A stretch of DNA of 64,000 nucleotides from Diplolepis rosae. Lineage: Eukaryota > Arthropoda > Insecta > Hymenoptera > Diplolepididae. Location of the stretch: positions 1,894,501 to 1,958,500 of the forward strand of contig JAPYXD010000678.1 in assembly GCA_030998225.1 (NCBI GenBank), written 5' to 3'. Position numbers and translations under genes: made by a program. The notes under the pieces are model-generated. The model was not told the origin of the DNA, made no database searches, and saw only the letters and a program-made list of their open reading frames with translations. Position 1 is the stretch's first letter, and each line of letters starts with the position of its first letter. Positions 32,447 to 43,929 of the stretch are shown piece after piece.

Positions 32447-32930
32447 CATGTATTCATTGATGGTTTGAATGCGTGAAATAAAATTTTCAATTTAATATAA
32501 ATTAAAGAATTAATGCAAAATCTAGGAAATATAAAATAGAAAAAACGTAAAAATTGTTACAGATATTTTTAATATTTTCTGTGTGATATTTCCAGGACCT
32601 CGAATCAATTTTTCAATTTGTTGTCGATTACAAATTTTATTCACATTCTCAAAAAGCAACTTATATAAAAGACTCCTATAAACATAGTTTCTAAATTTCA
32701 TATATGGGTACCTTTTATATAAGTTGCTTTTTGAGAATGTGAATAAAATTTGTAATCGACAATAAATTGAAAAATTGATGCGAGATTCTGGAAAAATCAC
32801 ACAGAAAATATGAAAAAATATCTGTAATAATTTTTACGTATTTTCTATTTAATATTGCCTAGATTTTGCATTAATTATTTAATTTATATTCAATTAAAAA
32901 TTTCATTCCACACATTTAAACCATCAATGT
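32447..32930. repeat. Long near-perfect palindrome (~480 bases)
   Basis: Arms from GCATGTATTCATTGATGG to the complement CCATCAATGTATAC. The inner arms AAAGCAACTTATATAAAAG and CTTTTATATAAGTTGCTTT and the 60 bases beside them are identical, centre near 32690. Frames on both strands are symmetry by-products. Confidence 0.82.
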
Positions 32931-32989
32931 ATACAAACGTTAGCACAAATTATTTATACAAAAGATTGACTTTACAATTAAAAAATTTC

Positions 32990-33500
32990 AAATTTATTCC
33001 AAAATTTGTCTTTGAGAGCTGCTGCCCCCTAGCAGGGTTGTAAACGTAAATTACGTGACGTTCTTTACGTATATTGCGGACGTAATTTACGTGCTAAGTA
33101 TTTTACCCGATTTTACAAAACGTAATATGAGTGCGCAGTCTCCATAGAGTTATTATAGATAGAGTACGCACGCCGCAGGGGTGCGTGTAAGTGGAAGCGT
33201 CTGTTCGTTGAAAAGAGAGAGAAGGTCAGGATGGTGGATCTCTCTCACTCTACTAGCGTATGCACAGTTCTTGTTTACATTTCTAAGGCTGTGACAGGTT
33301 AGATTGCGTATTTTTTCAAGTCGTTCGCGCATGCCTATCGCATCATGAAATAGAAAGATAGATAGACCAATTCGATTCTCTTTCTTCTTTTATTTGGAGG
33401 ACTCCTTTCTACGACGAAATATTAGTGGATTTTCTTCTTCTAACCGGTACTGTACGAGCTAACGACCTTCCAATCGTCGTGTAAACATATCACGAACATA
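32990..33500. other. GC-richer unassigned stretch
   Basis: Starts CAGGGTTGTAAACGTAAATTACG, which could be a hAT-like end (CAGGG), with repeated ACGTAA. No matching right end was found. No coding sequence recognised. Confidence 0.3.
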
Positions 33501-35269
33501 ACCTTACATGATCGAGTCTATCTTAGTAAAATCACAATTTTCCACTGTTATACTTACTGTTTATAATTTTTATATATTGACACTCGATGTTTTTAATACG
33601 ATTGAACTCCAACCGATGCTCTGTAACAGTTCTATTTTGATATACAAATTATTTTCATGCTATTTACCTGGCATTGCTGCAAAAACTTTACTCCATTAGT
33701 TCGTCTGTTTCAGTCACCAGATAGCGCGACATGCATTTCTCGGTCCCTATAGGGTTCACTATTAAAGGATTTTCTATTCATAATTGGCATGGGAGGAAAT
33801 CCTTTAACAGCTGAAGGATTGTTTCAAATGCTATTCTTTTACTATCAAAGTATTTCCTTCGGTTTGGAAATGGAATCCTTTGTCGCAGAAAGAAAATATA
33901 ATTTTGGGGATAAAAGAAAACAAATTGCATGACATAACCTATAAGAAATGTACACAAGCCCAACTTTGACCAATTCCCGCTGTTACATCCCTGATATTTT
34001 AAAAATTTAATTCCTTTCGCCTGTGCCTAGGCAACCCAGTAAACGCTCAGGGATATAACTGATACATGTCTCCTCATTACAACACTGATAGTAGGAAACA
34101 CCTGTCAGAAATTATCTCAGATCGACAAGGCAGTCGAGTTGCATAAAACAAGAACACTGCCTTGCCGTCGGTAATGTAGGAAATCAGATAAGTAACATTA
34201 ATAATTATTTAACGAAAATAAATAACAATAAAATTCATTATTGTCGTTAAATAGTTAATAATAATAATCAAACACTAGTACATAATAATCATCAAGGACC
34301 AATAATGGATAATCAATAACATCAATCACATTATTGGGGATTCGCAAGATAACGTAAATAATATTTCAAAATATAGACACTAGAAGATTATGTATTACAT
34401 AAATACTATAAGGAAATAAGATTAAAAACTAATGTATAAAATAATAGATGAGTCAGTGCATTTGTAACTTAGTACAATTGCACCGACCTGTCAACATATA
34501 CATATTAAGTAACATAGCTGAAAAGACGAGAGAAAGATGTACCGCATTGAGCGTAAATGAACTTTGATCCCGATAGTATGACCTGGTGGGAACGCGCCGC
34601 GAGTTCATGCATTTACGCGATAGTCAGCAAGTATGGTCAATGACACTGCTGCCAGACGCGTGCCGATCCTTCGAGTAGCAAGGTACGTGCCGATCCACGA
34701 AAATATGAATGCTCTCCCACTATAGGAATAATCAATAATATATAAACCCCAGATTTACCTCTGGAGGTTGTCTTTTCGCTAGTAGCTGTTCAGTCTTCAA
34801 GATCTTAACGTCGGTAATCACTCCGACCGCAAGTCATACCGTCGGTGTCACGAATTGACCCTTCGATATTCGTAAATCGGTATCTTACACAAGGAATACC
34901 TCGGTACTTGGTAAATAAAATCCTTGGTCCTTAAGTGGTGCAAGTCCGGTGGTCGTGAATTAATAAGTGCCGTTAAATACGTGTATCGTCGTATTAAGTC
35001 GAGTTCTGAAAGTTAAATCTACAGAAAACGAACTTAACCAGTGTTTAGCAAGCAAGTTGGATTGCCTGATACACTTCCTGTACTACTTGGCTAGCAATAC
35101 TTAACTCCAGCCAGGATTGTGCCGTTATCCAGCTATCAACAAGGAGAAATATACGACAAAACTCTTTCTCTTGCCTTCTCAAGCAAGGAAAAAGCGTAAG
35201 TTATATATATAAGTTTTGTAATAGTTAATTTGGCATGGGGTCAGTTTTGACACGGATTTATTTTTTTAA

Positions 35270-35365
35270 TTAAGTGATAGAACACATAAAAAATACAAAA
35301 GGCAAACGTTTCGGCCACAAATGGGGGCCCTCTTCAGTGCCAATTAGCTTAATAGTAACCTTTAA
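35270..35365. repeat. Dispersed repeat end: AAACGTTTCGGCCACA...CTTCAGTGCCA
   Basis: AAAGGCAAACGTTTCGGCCAC...CTCTTCAGTGCCA recurs at 48520-48582 (AAGGCAAACGCTTCGGCCAC...CTCTTCAGTGCCA). The pattern is reminiscent of Penelope-like element termini. Confidence 0.5.
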
Positions 35366-36305
35366 ATATTTATTAATTAAGACATGCAACTTAATAATTA
35401 TTGTATTTTTTGTTTTTTTCTTTTTTTCCTTTGCTTATTGATATTAGAAAAAGATAGAGTAAACATGCGGAAAGACTTATGGGTAAGCGAGTTCCTAGGT
35501 GTGAAGGAACCAGGCCGTTCCAAAAACTGTTCCAACGAGTAATCCTCTCCCACAGGAACCGTGAAAAATGCGACCGCGGAACGCACTCTCTCAAGGGCAC
35601 ATATATAAACACAATTATTTCACCAAAGAAAGAAACAACACGATGGAGAATATAACGTGGATCCTTGGTAAAGCACGCACAGCAAACCACACACATTCAC
35701 GAGCACCAGAAGTAAAGGGAAACTGAAGTTAAAACAATAAGAACGATGTAATTGGTACGGAAAAATTTTTATTTTGTATTTTCTCCGAAGCCGCAGAGAT
35801 GACAGACGAAAGTAAGTCCACCACTCTGCCACATGGCTAAAAGAAAACTGATTTGGGAAGAAGTCGTATTTAGGAAGACTAGTGTTCAGAGTTTGACGTG
35901 TATAGAAAGCATTCTCCAGATAGGTCAGGTTCCAACACCAAGGGTTATACACAGTAAAACCTTATTTTAATGTCCCCGGCACTTGAGATTATTATGTGCT
36001 CAAGCGTCCGACAAAAGCAAAGACCCACCACATGTTCGAAAAACTCTGTAAGGAAAGGCACTCAACACGGTCCCGACGTCGTAAAAGTTGTACACATTTC
36101 TGTGGATATAGAAAGTAAAATGCAACTAAAGTGGAAATTCACGAAAAATTAATTTCCTGGTTTTTCGAAACCTCTCATTCTTAATAAATGGAACCCGGAA
36201 AAATACAATATTAAGTTTGTAAGTATGATGTCCGAGTTTTTCAGATTATAAGACTGTTGTAAAGTGGCAAAATATTACGAGAGTTATTCGAACTCTGACT
36301 TAAAT

Positions 36306-36575
36306 AGAGTGGCCAATTAATACAGTAGCACTACGGATTCTAAGACTGATAAAAAATGGCCAAGTAATGCGCGAGCACTTCGGACTCTAATTCTGAGTAA
36401 GGTGGCCAAGTAATGCGCGAGCACATCAGACTCTGATTCTGAGTAAGGTGGCCAAGTAATGCGCGAGTTCAATGGACGTCAGGACTGATATAAATGCAAA
36501 AATAGCCGCGTAATACGCGAGATCAAACGAAGTCTGACCTAAATAAGGAGGCAAAGTAATGCGCGAATTCATAGT
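36306..36575. repeat. 46-bp tandem repeat, about six copies
   Basis: Unit GTGGCCAAGTAATGCGCGAG followed by ACTCTxATTCTGAGTAAG. Copies begin near 36311, 36358, 36404, 36450, 36504 and 36550; the outer ones are diverged. Confidence 0.8.
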
Positions 36576-36611
36576 ACAGAACATGTACGGAAACATGTCA
36601 CGATATATATA

Positions 36612-36850
36612 TAAGCATCTCAAAACTTATTATATTAACTATAACGCCAATTGTAGTGCGTGAGTTGCATACCTAGGCATCTCAAAACCTGTATTATTGA
36701 CTTATATAGACGCACACTTTTAATGCGTGATTTACATATATAGGCATCTCAAAACCTGTATTACTAACTCATAAACGCATAAAACCCTTAATATTGCCTT
36801 CTCATCCTGAGAAGTAGTATAAGTCATACACATAAGCATCTTAAAACTTA
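36612..36850. repeat. Second tandem repeat, CATCTCAAAACCTGTATTA units
   Basis: Four occurrences of (A/G)GCATCTxAAAACxT at 36613, 36673, 36742 and 36826, with TGCGTGAxTTxCATA between them; spacing 60-84 bases. Confidence 0.65.
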
Positions 36851-37368
36851 ATGTATATCTGTCTTTTAATTAATAAAGCTTGTACACCGCAATATAATCA
36901 AATTTCTTATTATTGTGAGCAACTCGAGCCGCATATGTTTGACTAGTGACCACGATCCCACAAAAATATAAATAATCAGAATTTACCACTCTGATTTAAT
37001 CAGCAAACTTTCCTCCCTTTTCCTAATTTTCCCAACCTACCCTCGCCTTAGCTCGGGACGTAACACAGCCCTATCCAACTGCCTAAAAGATGTCCGTAAA
37101 TATGTGACCCCCACATGGTAGTTCCTTAAAATATCGACTGAGGGCGCAGTTGCGCTTCAGCCTGACTTTAACATGATTTCTTATGGGATAATGTTACAAA
37201 TAATTAAAAAAATTATATTTATCAATAAAAAATACTTATGGAACTATCACAATAAATTAACAAACATATAATTCAAATTTTCAGCAAAAAAAATTTTTAA
37301 ATATAATGATAGGAATGGAGAAAATAAATTTTAAACGCAGTCGCGCGTCAGCCTGACTTTTTAACATT

Positions 37369-38318
37369 TCCGGTAAGAAGGTATGGATTAAATTGAATTA
37401 AAAGTAGTTTGAATATGGGCGATTTTCCAACACTTTTAATCCAAAGCAATACCGTTTTTGAGCGTAAACACTTCAATTCATTTTAGCGTGCTGTACGTTT
37501 GTGCTCGTTTCAATTCCGTTGAATCCTGCGACGAAGAATGAACACGTTTTAATTCTGTCAAGGGTGAAAGATTTGAAGTCAAGTTGATTCTGTTTAATCT
37601 CGCAAAGATACTTATAATATTAAAGACATCTTAATTCGTTTTTATGAGTCAAAGTGTGAAAGAAAATAATTCAATTTAATTACGTAGGATAACCTAAGAA
37701 GTTGAAGTCATTTTAATTTCATCCTGTGAGTGGATATGTGGAACAAACTAATTTTGTTGTTTCTCGTCTAAAATTGAAGTCAATTTAATTCGGTTAGACC
37801 ACTGTAATGGCAGGAGTTTGCATTCTAATTAATTATTTTGCAAATTTTTTAAAAATAATTTAGATAAATTCCCTTAAAAAATACAATTGAGAAATAATAA
37901 ATGTGCAATTAATATATCTTGAATGAATTTATCAAATAATACAATGAACGTTATGTTTACTAAATATGACAAAAAATGAAAGTGAGAAACTCTTGTAAAA
38001 ATTAAATGTACATTGATTTAATCAATCCAAAATTATACATAATTGAGAATAAATTCAATTTATAAATTAAAATGACGTATAAACTTAACATGAATAAATA
38101 AACTTTTTTCTTTCTTTTTGAGGGTAATTCTGTTCAATTCCGCTCCACTAAAGCGGTACTTTTTACTCCGTTTTAATCCCGATTAGGTTGGTGGATTCAT
38201 TTCAATCCATTTCTTTTACGTCTTTAATACTCTTCTGGATTGAAACGTAATTTTCAAAAACGGTATTGAATTGAATAGAAACGTTTCTATCTAATTTATT
38301 CCATACTTTCTTACCAGG
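37369..38318. mobile_element. TIR element nested in the left arm of the foldback
   Basis: Ends (TCC)GGTAAGAAGGTATGGA and TCCATACTTTCTTACC(AGG). The foldback arm reads TTAACATT / TTGTTTCGTATGG on either side, against continuous TTAACATTGTTTC in the other arm, so the boundary is confirmed. Interior AT-rich with repeated TTTTAATTC and CGTTTxAATTC; no gene. Confidence 0.75.
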
Positions 38319-38748
38319 TTGTTTCGTATGGAATAATTTTGCAAACAATTTAAAAAATTATATTCTTTAATAAAAAAATATTTATGAAAATATAATAAAT
38401 TAACAGACATATCATATTAAAAATTTACAGCAAAAAAAATTTTTAATAGATACTCATAGCTATGGAGAAAACAATTTTGAATATATATATAGCTTTCCAT
38501 AGTATATCAAAGTGTTATAATAATTTGAATTGATAATAATTTCAAATTAATTAACAAAGCAATTCACTTCAAAATGAAGTTTATAAATAAATTTACATAC
38601 AAAGTAATAGATAGCTGACCATAATAATAATTGCTATGTTAATTAATTGGAAATTATTATCTATTCAATTATTATAACACTTTAATACACTATGGAAAGC
38701 TATATAAATATATGTATTCAAAATTGTTTTTTCCATTGCTATCACAGT

Positions 38749-38964
38749 TGTTATAGTGAAAACTAAACTTTCTAATTTTTAAAGGTAGTGACATCAGTTT
38801 GATGTATGTTTTTATTCGTGAGAGATTTTAGAGAAGAACTGACGAGGCCTGCCTGAACCTCTACATATATAGACAGCTAAACCTAGGAGGGGGAGGTCAT
38901 CAACCTCTACATATATGGGTAACTAAACCTGGGGGAAAGGAGGTCATCATCTGGCCTGGTAACA
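38749..38964. mobile_element. 216-bp solo-LTR-like insertion in the right arm of the foldback
   Basis: Begins TGTTATAG and ends TGGTAACA (TG...CA), flanked by CAGT at 38745-38748 and 38965-38968. The other arm of the foldback lacks it. Inside, GAGGTCATCA and CCTCTACATATAT occur twice. A 4-bp duplication and TG/CA ends suggest a solo LTR or TRIM. Confidence 0.6.
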
Positions 38965-39410
38965 CAGTATCTATTAAAATTTTTTTTTGCTGTAAATTTT
39001 ACTGTTTTAATGTTAATTTATTATAATATTTTCATAAATATTTTTTTATTAAAGAATATAATTTTTTAAATTGTTTGTAAAATTATTCCATAAGAAACAA
39101 TGTTAAAAAGACAGGCTGAAGCGCGACTGCGTTTAAAATGTTTTCTCTCCATTCCTATCATTATCTATCAACATTTTTTTGGCTGAAAATTCTTATTATA
39201 TGTTTGTCAATTTATTGTGATAGTTTCATGAGTATTTTTTATTGATAAATATGATTTTTTAAATTCACTGTAACATTATCCCATATGAAACAATGTTAAA
39301 GTCAGGCTGAAGCGCAATTGCGCCCTCAGTCGGGATTTTAAGGAACTATCATCTGGGGGTCATATATTTACAGACGCGTTCCATGCAAAAATGGAGGAGT
39401 TGGATAGGGC

Positions 39411-41109
39411 CGGACCAATGTAAATATTAAATCGATCATTATCAAAGTTATAATAACGATCCGACTCAGATTTCAACTCAAAATCGCACTCTGGAATTCC
39501 TAATATTTTCCAATGTCGTTTTTTTCAATAGGGAATGGAATCGTTTGACAGTCGATAGTCTGTTTTTAGAGTGTATGCCCAATTTTAACACAGATTCACT
39601 TTATGTGCCCTATCATAACCGCGAAATAATTTGCTAAGTCGTGGCCAAAATTGTAATTGGGGAATAATTTAACGTTTGCACACGAAAAGTACCAGAACCC
39701 CGGAATAAATTAGAAGTGGGATTCAGAGAAAAATATTCAGATTAAAAGTTGTAGAGTCGAATATAGAGTACATGATGGTGACCTTATAATTGACGTTGAA
39801 TTCAAATTTAATGGTTATTTTAAAATCAACCAGATTTTACAAGAGAAATTTTTTATTTTTGCCACTAAAAATCTAAAAAGCATGAAGTTTTACGATACAC
39901 TCTAAACCTGAATCAGTGAAAATTTTACTGGATTGAAATCAGAGAGATTTTCACTGCTTCAGATCAAAGGGATAAGTCACTATGTAACATTTGGGGACGA
40001 ATTGACCACTAGGGTTCATTTGAGGATAAATTCTCTTTTTGTTCATAAAAGAATTATCATAAATAAAGGGTGATTGAAATTTTTTTCTTTTTTTGCCGAT
40101 GCTACTTGACTGAATTGATCTCTGTTTAATTGTGCTTTTCTGGTAAGATGCCGTCAGATTTTTCCAATTTTAAAGTTCATGTTCTATTGATTCTGTAGGT
40201 CAAAATAACTCATTCCATTTTGAAAGAAGTGTTTCACCTTGAAAAGTCTTAAACATTTTTTTCTACATTCCAATATTTTTAATATATTCTGGAGTCTAAA
40301 CAAAACAGTCATACACTTTCGTAAAGACCGTTTTTTCTGACTCAAGGGGTCTCAAAACGTAAAGATTTGATAACAGTTTCGAAAGTCATTTATCACACAA
40401 AACTAATATCTTCTTATTTGTGATGAGAATGTAAAAATATACAGAATTCATGTTTGAGCTAAGGTGCGACCAATACAGCACGACATGGCGAAAGTTCAGC
40501 AAGGGACAGTCCCTGCTTTACGGCAGTAAAATAGGCAGTAAAACGTACCATTCTAATTCTCGGATTATGTCTGCTTAAGAGCACCAACAAATGACGACAT
40601 GACTCGGTATATATTGTCTAAAAGATGTCTCAATTACTGTGCCATAGAATGCACGCTTTCGAAATTCATTTTTTTTATTTATTTTTAAGGGTAGTGAAAC
40701 CAGTTAAATTCAACACACATTTTTTTTAGTCTTTTATTTGCACATGTCTTTAATATTGAAATGTGGTACAGAATAAGTAAAAAAAGAACACAGATTTTTC
40801 GTATTATTTATGATTGAAATGAATAGATTAAATTAAAAATTAATTAATTAAATTAATAATGTATTTATTATGAATAATCATAATTTAATAATTATGTGAA
40901 TAATAATTTTCCAATGCCGATAGATAACTCGATTCATTTTATAAGTTCCTACCATTCAAAATGTCCTCGAAAACACGTAAAGAACCCGACATTTAATAGA
41001 TTTGCTAAATAATCTATTATACATAGACATATTTGTTAACTATGTAAAATGTGCAAAAATAACTTTCATGCACATAGCACATAGATAACTTTTCTGTATT
41101 ATTCTAGAG
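39411..41109. other. AT-rich DNA with family E fragment, no gene
   Basis: 39898-39950 is a CACTGAT MITE scrap. 40311-40437 is a reverse family E fragment (TTTCGTAAAGACCGTTTTTTC, AACGTAAAGATTTGAT). The rest is unassigned. Confidence 0.35.
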
Positions 41110-41129
41110 GACTCGAAAAAGTTTCTTGG

Positions 41130-41607
41130 AAAAAAAAAACAGGATGTCTACAACTTCCCGGATGACGTCCACTGTGGAACTGCCTTTCCTAAAGTTGAAC
41201 TAGTTTTCCAACAGATTTTTCTCACTTTCCAGATGACTTTGAAGTCTGCAGAATCAAATCCTCTAGCAGCTTCTCCATTGTGTCCAACAGACATATTGGT
41301 GTACAGGATGAAGCTTCATTTAGACGCTTCTTTCCCTTTCTGAGAAGGAACTATACTTCTACTACTTCCAGTACTCGAAGAACCTTCTCATTCGAAGACA
41401 GGACTTAAATGCTTTCAGGAGGATTTCCAGGTACACTATGATCACTTCTTTGAGGATCTTATTTGGCACCCCGTCAATCCCTGGTGCCGTATTCGCTTTT
41501 AGCCTTCTACCCTCTCTCTTTAATTCTTCGAGTGTGAAAAGCTCTAGAACTTGAACTGTGCATATATCAGTATTCCTAATATAATATACGCTAAATGACC
41601 CATACAA
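41130..41607 (-). pseudogene. Non-LTR retrotransposon reverse transcriptase fragment
   Basis: The minus strand reads FTLEELKREGRRLKANTAPGIDGVPNKILK, then a frame change, then PICLLDTMEKLLEDLIL, a gap with stops, and FRKGSSTVDVIREVVDIL. These are, in order, the APGxDGxPN, YRPIxLLxxxGKxLE and QFGFRxGxST blocks of reverse transcriptases of the R1/Jockey group. Endonuclease and later RT parts are missing. Confidence 0.82.
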
Positions 41608-41639
41608 ATTCCCATACAGATGGTAAAATAAATTGAATT

Positions 41640-42530
41640 ATTATAATTATTCTTACTTTTTGGTCAGGGGAGATAGTGGATGCATTTACGCACAATGTGT
41701 GGAAATCGACCGAAGCAATGCCTACTAAATTCAAATCTCCTCTGCATTATTCGCCAGACCATATCCCCGGAACCGCGCTATACGTTTACTTCAGAGCCAT
41801 GTTCCATAGGCGCTCTGTGCCGAGCTTCGGCGTCACGTCTGTGGCGCCTTAGAGTGGTCCAAAAAGACTTTATTTTTATAGACGATCTCTAACCCCTAAT
41901 TTGTTTCTAAATCCAATAAAGTAAATAAGTGTTTTTTGGTTTTTCAAAATTTCAATTTTAAATGGTGCCTTTATATGGAGCCCTAAAGTTTCTCATGTGA
42001 ATTGCATGGGAAAAAATCGCTTCTTGGGATTTTTTGAATAATTCTTCAGGGTTAGGGAAAATCTTGCATTAAACTCATAGTGATTGTAGAGTACTAGCGA
42101 ATGAAGAATTTGATGTATTTTATATATGGGTTTCACGCCCCTAACACATCACCACGCTGCCTCGAAAACTGCCTTTAAATAAAAAAATGTAAATCTTCAG
42201 AGAATTGACCCTTCTGAGCACTTTATTCCTGTTTTTCCCAAAATATTAACACTATTTATCTAATGGAATAAAATAAAGATTTTAATTTTTTTATGATAAA
42301 CAATAGGTCGATTTGTTTGTTTTTTCATGAAGAATGATTGCCTGAAAAAAAATTTAATTCGGATTATCCGTTTCTGAAATATCTTCAAAAATGCGTACCC
42401 TTCATTTCAATTTCCGAAAACTTCTACCAAATGCAGTATTGGGCATCAGAACTTTATTTATCTATATTAATAGCAATCGCTCTAAAGTCTAAGCAGATTG
42501 ACCAACAGTGTGCGTAGTAATTTATTTTCA
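41640..42530. other. Unassigned DNA, no gene recognised
   Basis: A GC-richer piece (41680-41890) has an open + frame of 70 codons without known features; possibly more of the retroelement. Confidence 0.25.
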
Positions 42531-42539
42531 GAAGAATTA

Positions 42540-43033
42540 AGCATTTTCATAACTTCGTAGCATTCTTTTAAATGTGAAACATAGGCAACAAGCATGGCTG
42601 GAAATTTATTACCATTATGTAGAAGAACTCCTTTCAGACTAGTACTATTTAAATCGATGAATACACGCTATTCGCTCGCTGTGTGCTTATGTTCGACAGC
42701 TTTCATTAATTTATTTACGTCGTTATAATGAATAAGACTGTTTTCGTCAAAAAAAAGTTTGGCCAGATCTTATTCGCGATTGCGGTAGGAAATTCTCACA
42801 TTTTGGTTGAATAAATTCTTTTCCTTTAATCGAGATCCCAATAATTCAGTTTTATTTTTTGATAGATTAAAATTTCTTATGAGATCGTTTAATTCAACCT
42901 GAACGAATAGAATTGGGTTTTTCTTCGAACGTTTCGGTGCTGGATCATCCCCTTCAGAATTAAGACGCTTATTTTCGATTACACCCAAATTATTCTCTGC
43001 TTTAGGCACATGTATAAAAAGAGGCGTGGCCAC
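42540..43033 (-). pseudogene. Broken copy of a recurrent TE-like protein of unknown function
   Basis: The minus strand reads LLGSRLKEKNLFNQNVRISYRNRE, a stop, then LIHYNDVNKLMKAVEH, a second stop, VFIDLNSTSLKGVLLHNGNKFP and SHLKECYEVMK. I know the pattern SRLKEKNLL...YRNRE...FxNDVxxLM...EWRLFIDSSKxSLKxVLLHNGN from multicopy uncharacterised proteins in insect and cnidarian genomes, thought to be transposon-derived. Two in-frame stops make this copy inactive. A start Met at 43033 precedes a Pro/Lys-rich segment. Confidence 0.65.
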
Positions 43034-43814
43034 GAATGCGACATCAACATAAACAATCTGTTGCTTTATTCTTATGGTTAGAATACATTTTTCAAAATTC
43101 TACCGAGGGATAATCGACATCCTGTTCTAATCGCGTCGGTAAGTGGTTGTCTGATTTATTGGTCTATAAAGACCTCAAACGAAACTGAAAAAATTGGGAT
43201 TATTCTTACACCTGCCCCACATTTTCTCAGCTTATTTCAACTCAAGACAAAAAATTTAATTCCTAATGTATAAGTATAGATTTTATATTTACTGACTCAA
43301 AACGAAAAACACAAATATGTTCACCTTATACCTAATGAATTAAATATAATAACACAAAAACACAAGGGAAAGAAAAATAAACGTATTCACTATGATTGAA
43401 GATAAGTTTCACCGAAAAGTGAACAATATGGTTGATCGTCTTACAATTATGTTACTTGATTATAAATTTCATACAGTTCTAAAATATAAGATTATCACTC
43501 ACATTTCATTGACATCACTCACGATCACATCACACCGCGATCCGATCAGGAAACATGTTCGCTCAAGCAACCGTCGAACATTTTAATTTGAATAAATGAA
43601 GATCTGATATGCAGTGAGAAAAACGGATCATAAAACCTGGATGTTAAAAGTAGGGATAGTATTCGGTAAAATCAAAACATCCATTCTCGGTTTTTCATAT
43701 AATTCGTTTCAGAATGTCGTTCGAGTGCTTCCGACGTTATCCGAATAGCTTCATAGACTCGAATCCAAGTCTGGCCAACTCAGGAGTGGCTTATAAGCGA
43801 CATTTATTTCGGAA

Positions 43815-43925
43815 TATGGCAAGCGAGAATAGCCGAGAGGCTTTAGGCGTTAGGAATGCGTTTAGTTATTATAGATATAAGGTAGAGTTAGAGGGTTCGA
43901 ACCCAAAAGCGATTCTGAAATTTAA
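43815..43925 (+). repeat. tRNA-derived SINE or pseudo-tRNA
   Basis: TAGCCGAGAGG (A box) near 43829 and GGTTCGAACCC (B box) near 43897 are about 68 bases apart, as in a Leu/Ser-type tRNA with a long variable arm. The T-stem pairs only at two positions and the acceptor ends do not match, so it is not a functional tRNA. The surrounding open frame (43714-43947) is not considered real. Confidence 0.5.
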
Positions 43926-43929
43926 TTTC

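Larger units (their letters stand above)
33981..37065. mobile_element. LTR-like unit, ~3.1 kb, TGTTACATCCC...GGGACGTAACA
   Basis: The ends are short inverted repeats with the TG...CA form of retrotransposon LTRs. Inside are a TATAAA at 34741 with a possible start near TCAGTC (34790), and an AATAAA near 36874. No gag or pol frame is seen. No clear target duplication. It may be a very long solo LTR or a gutted element carrying an insertion at about 35230-35400. It could instead be a coincidence of end motifs. Confidence 0.42.
37068..39410. mobile_element. Large foldback DNA element (2.3 kb) with two insertions
   Basis: Ends GCCCTATCCAACT and AGTTGGATAGGGC. The arms pair over several hundred bases: ATATGTGACCCCCA, ACTGAGGGCGCA, GCGCTTCAGCCTGAC, TGATAGGAATGGAGA and others occur in both orientations. 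The centre is near 38600. Subtracting the insertions at 37369-38318 and 38749-38964 leaves about 1.2 kb of symmetric arms. No transposase. Confidence 0.82.

Noticed and set aside
32990..33980. hAT element starting CAGGGTTGTAAACG
   Set aside because: No matching inverted right end or 8-bp duplication could be found.
35391..35960. Overlapping minus-strand frames up to 110 codons
   Set aside because: No recognisable domain, overlapping each other, within LTR-like sequence.
36300..36850. Possible CRISPR-like array
   Set aside because: The repeats are diverged, units adjoin without unique spacers, and the genome is eukaryotic.
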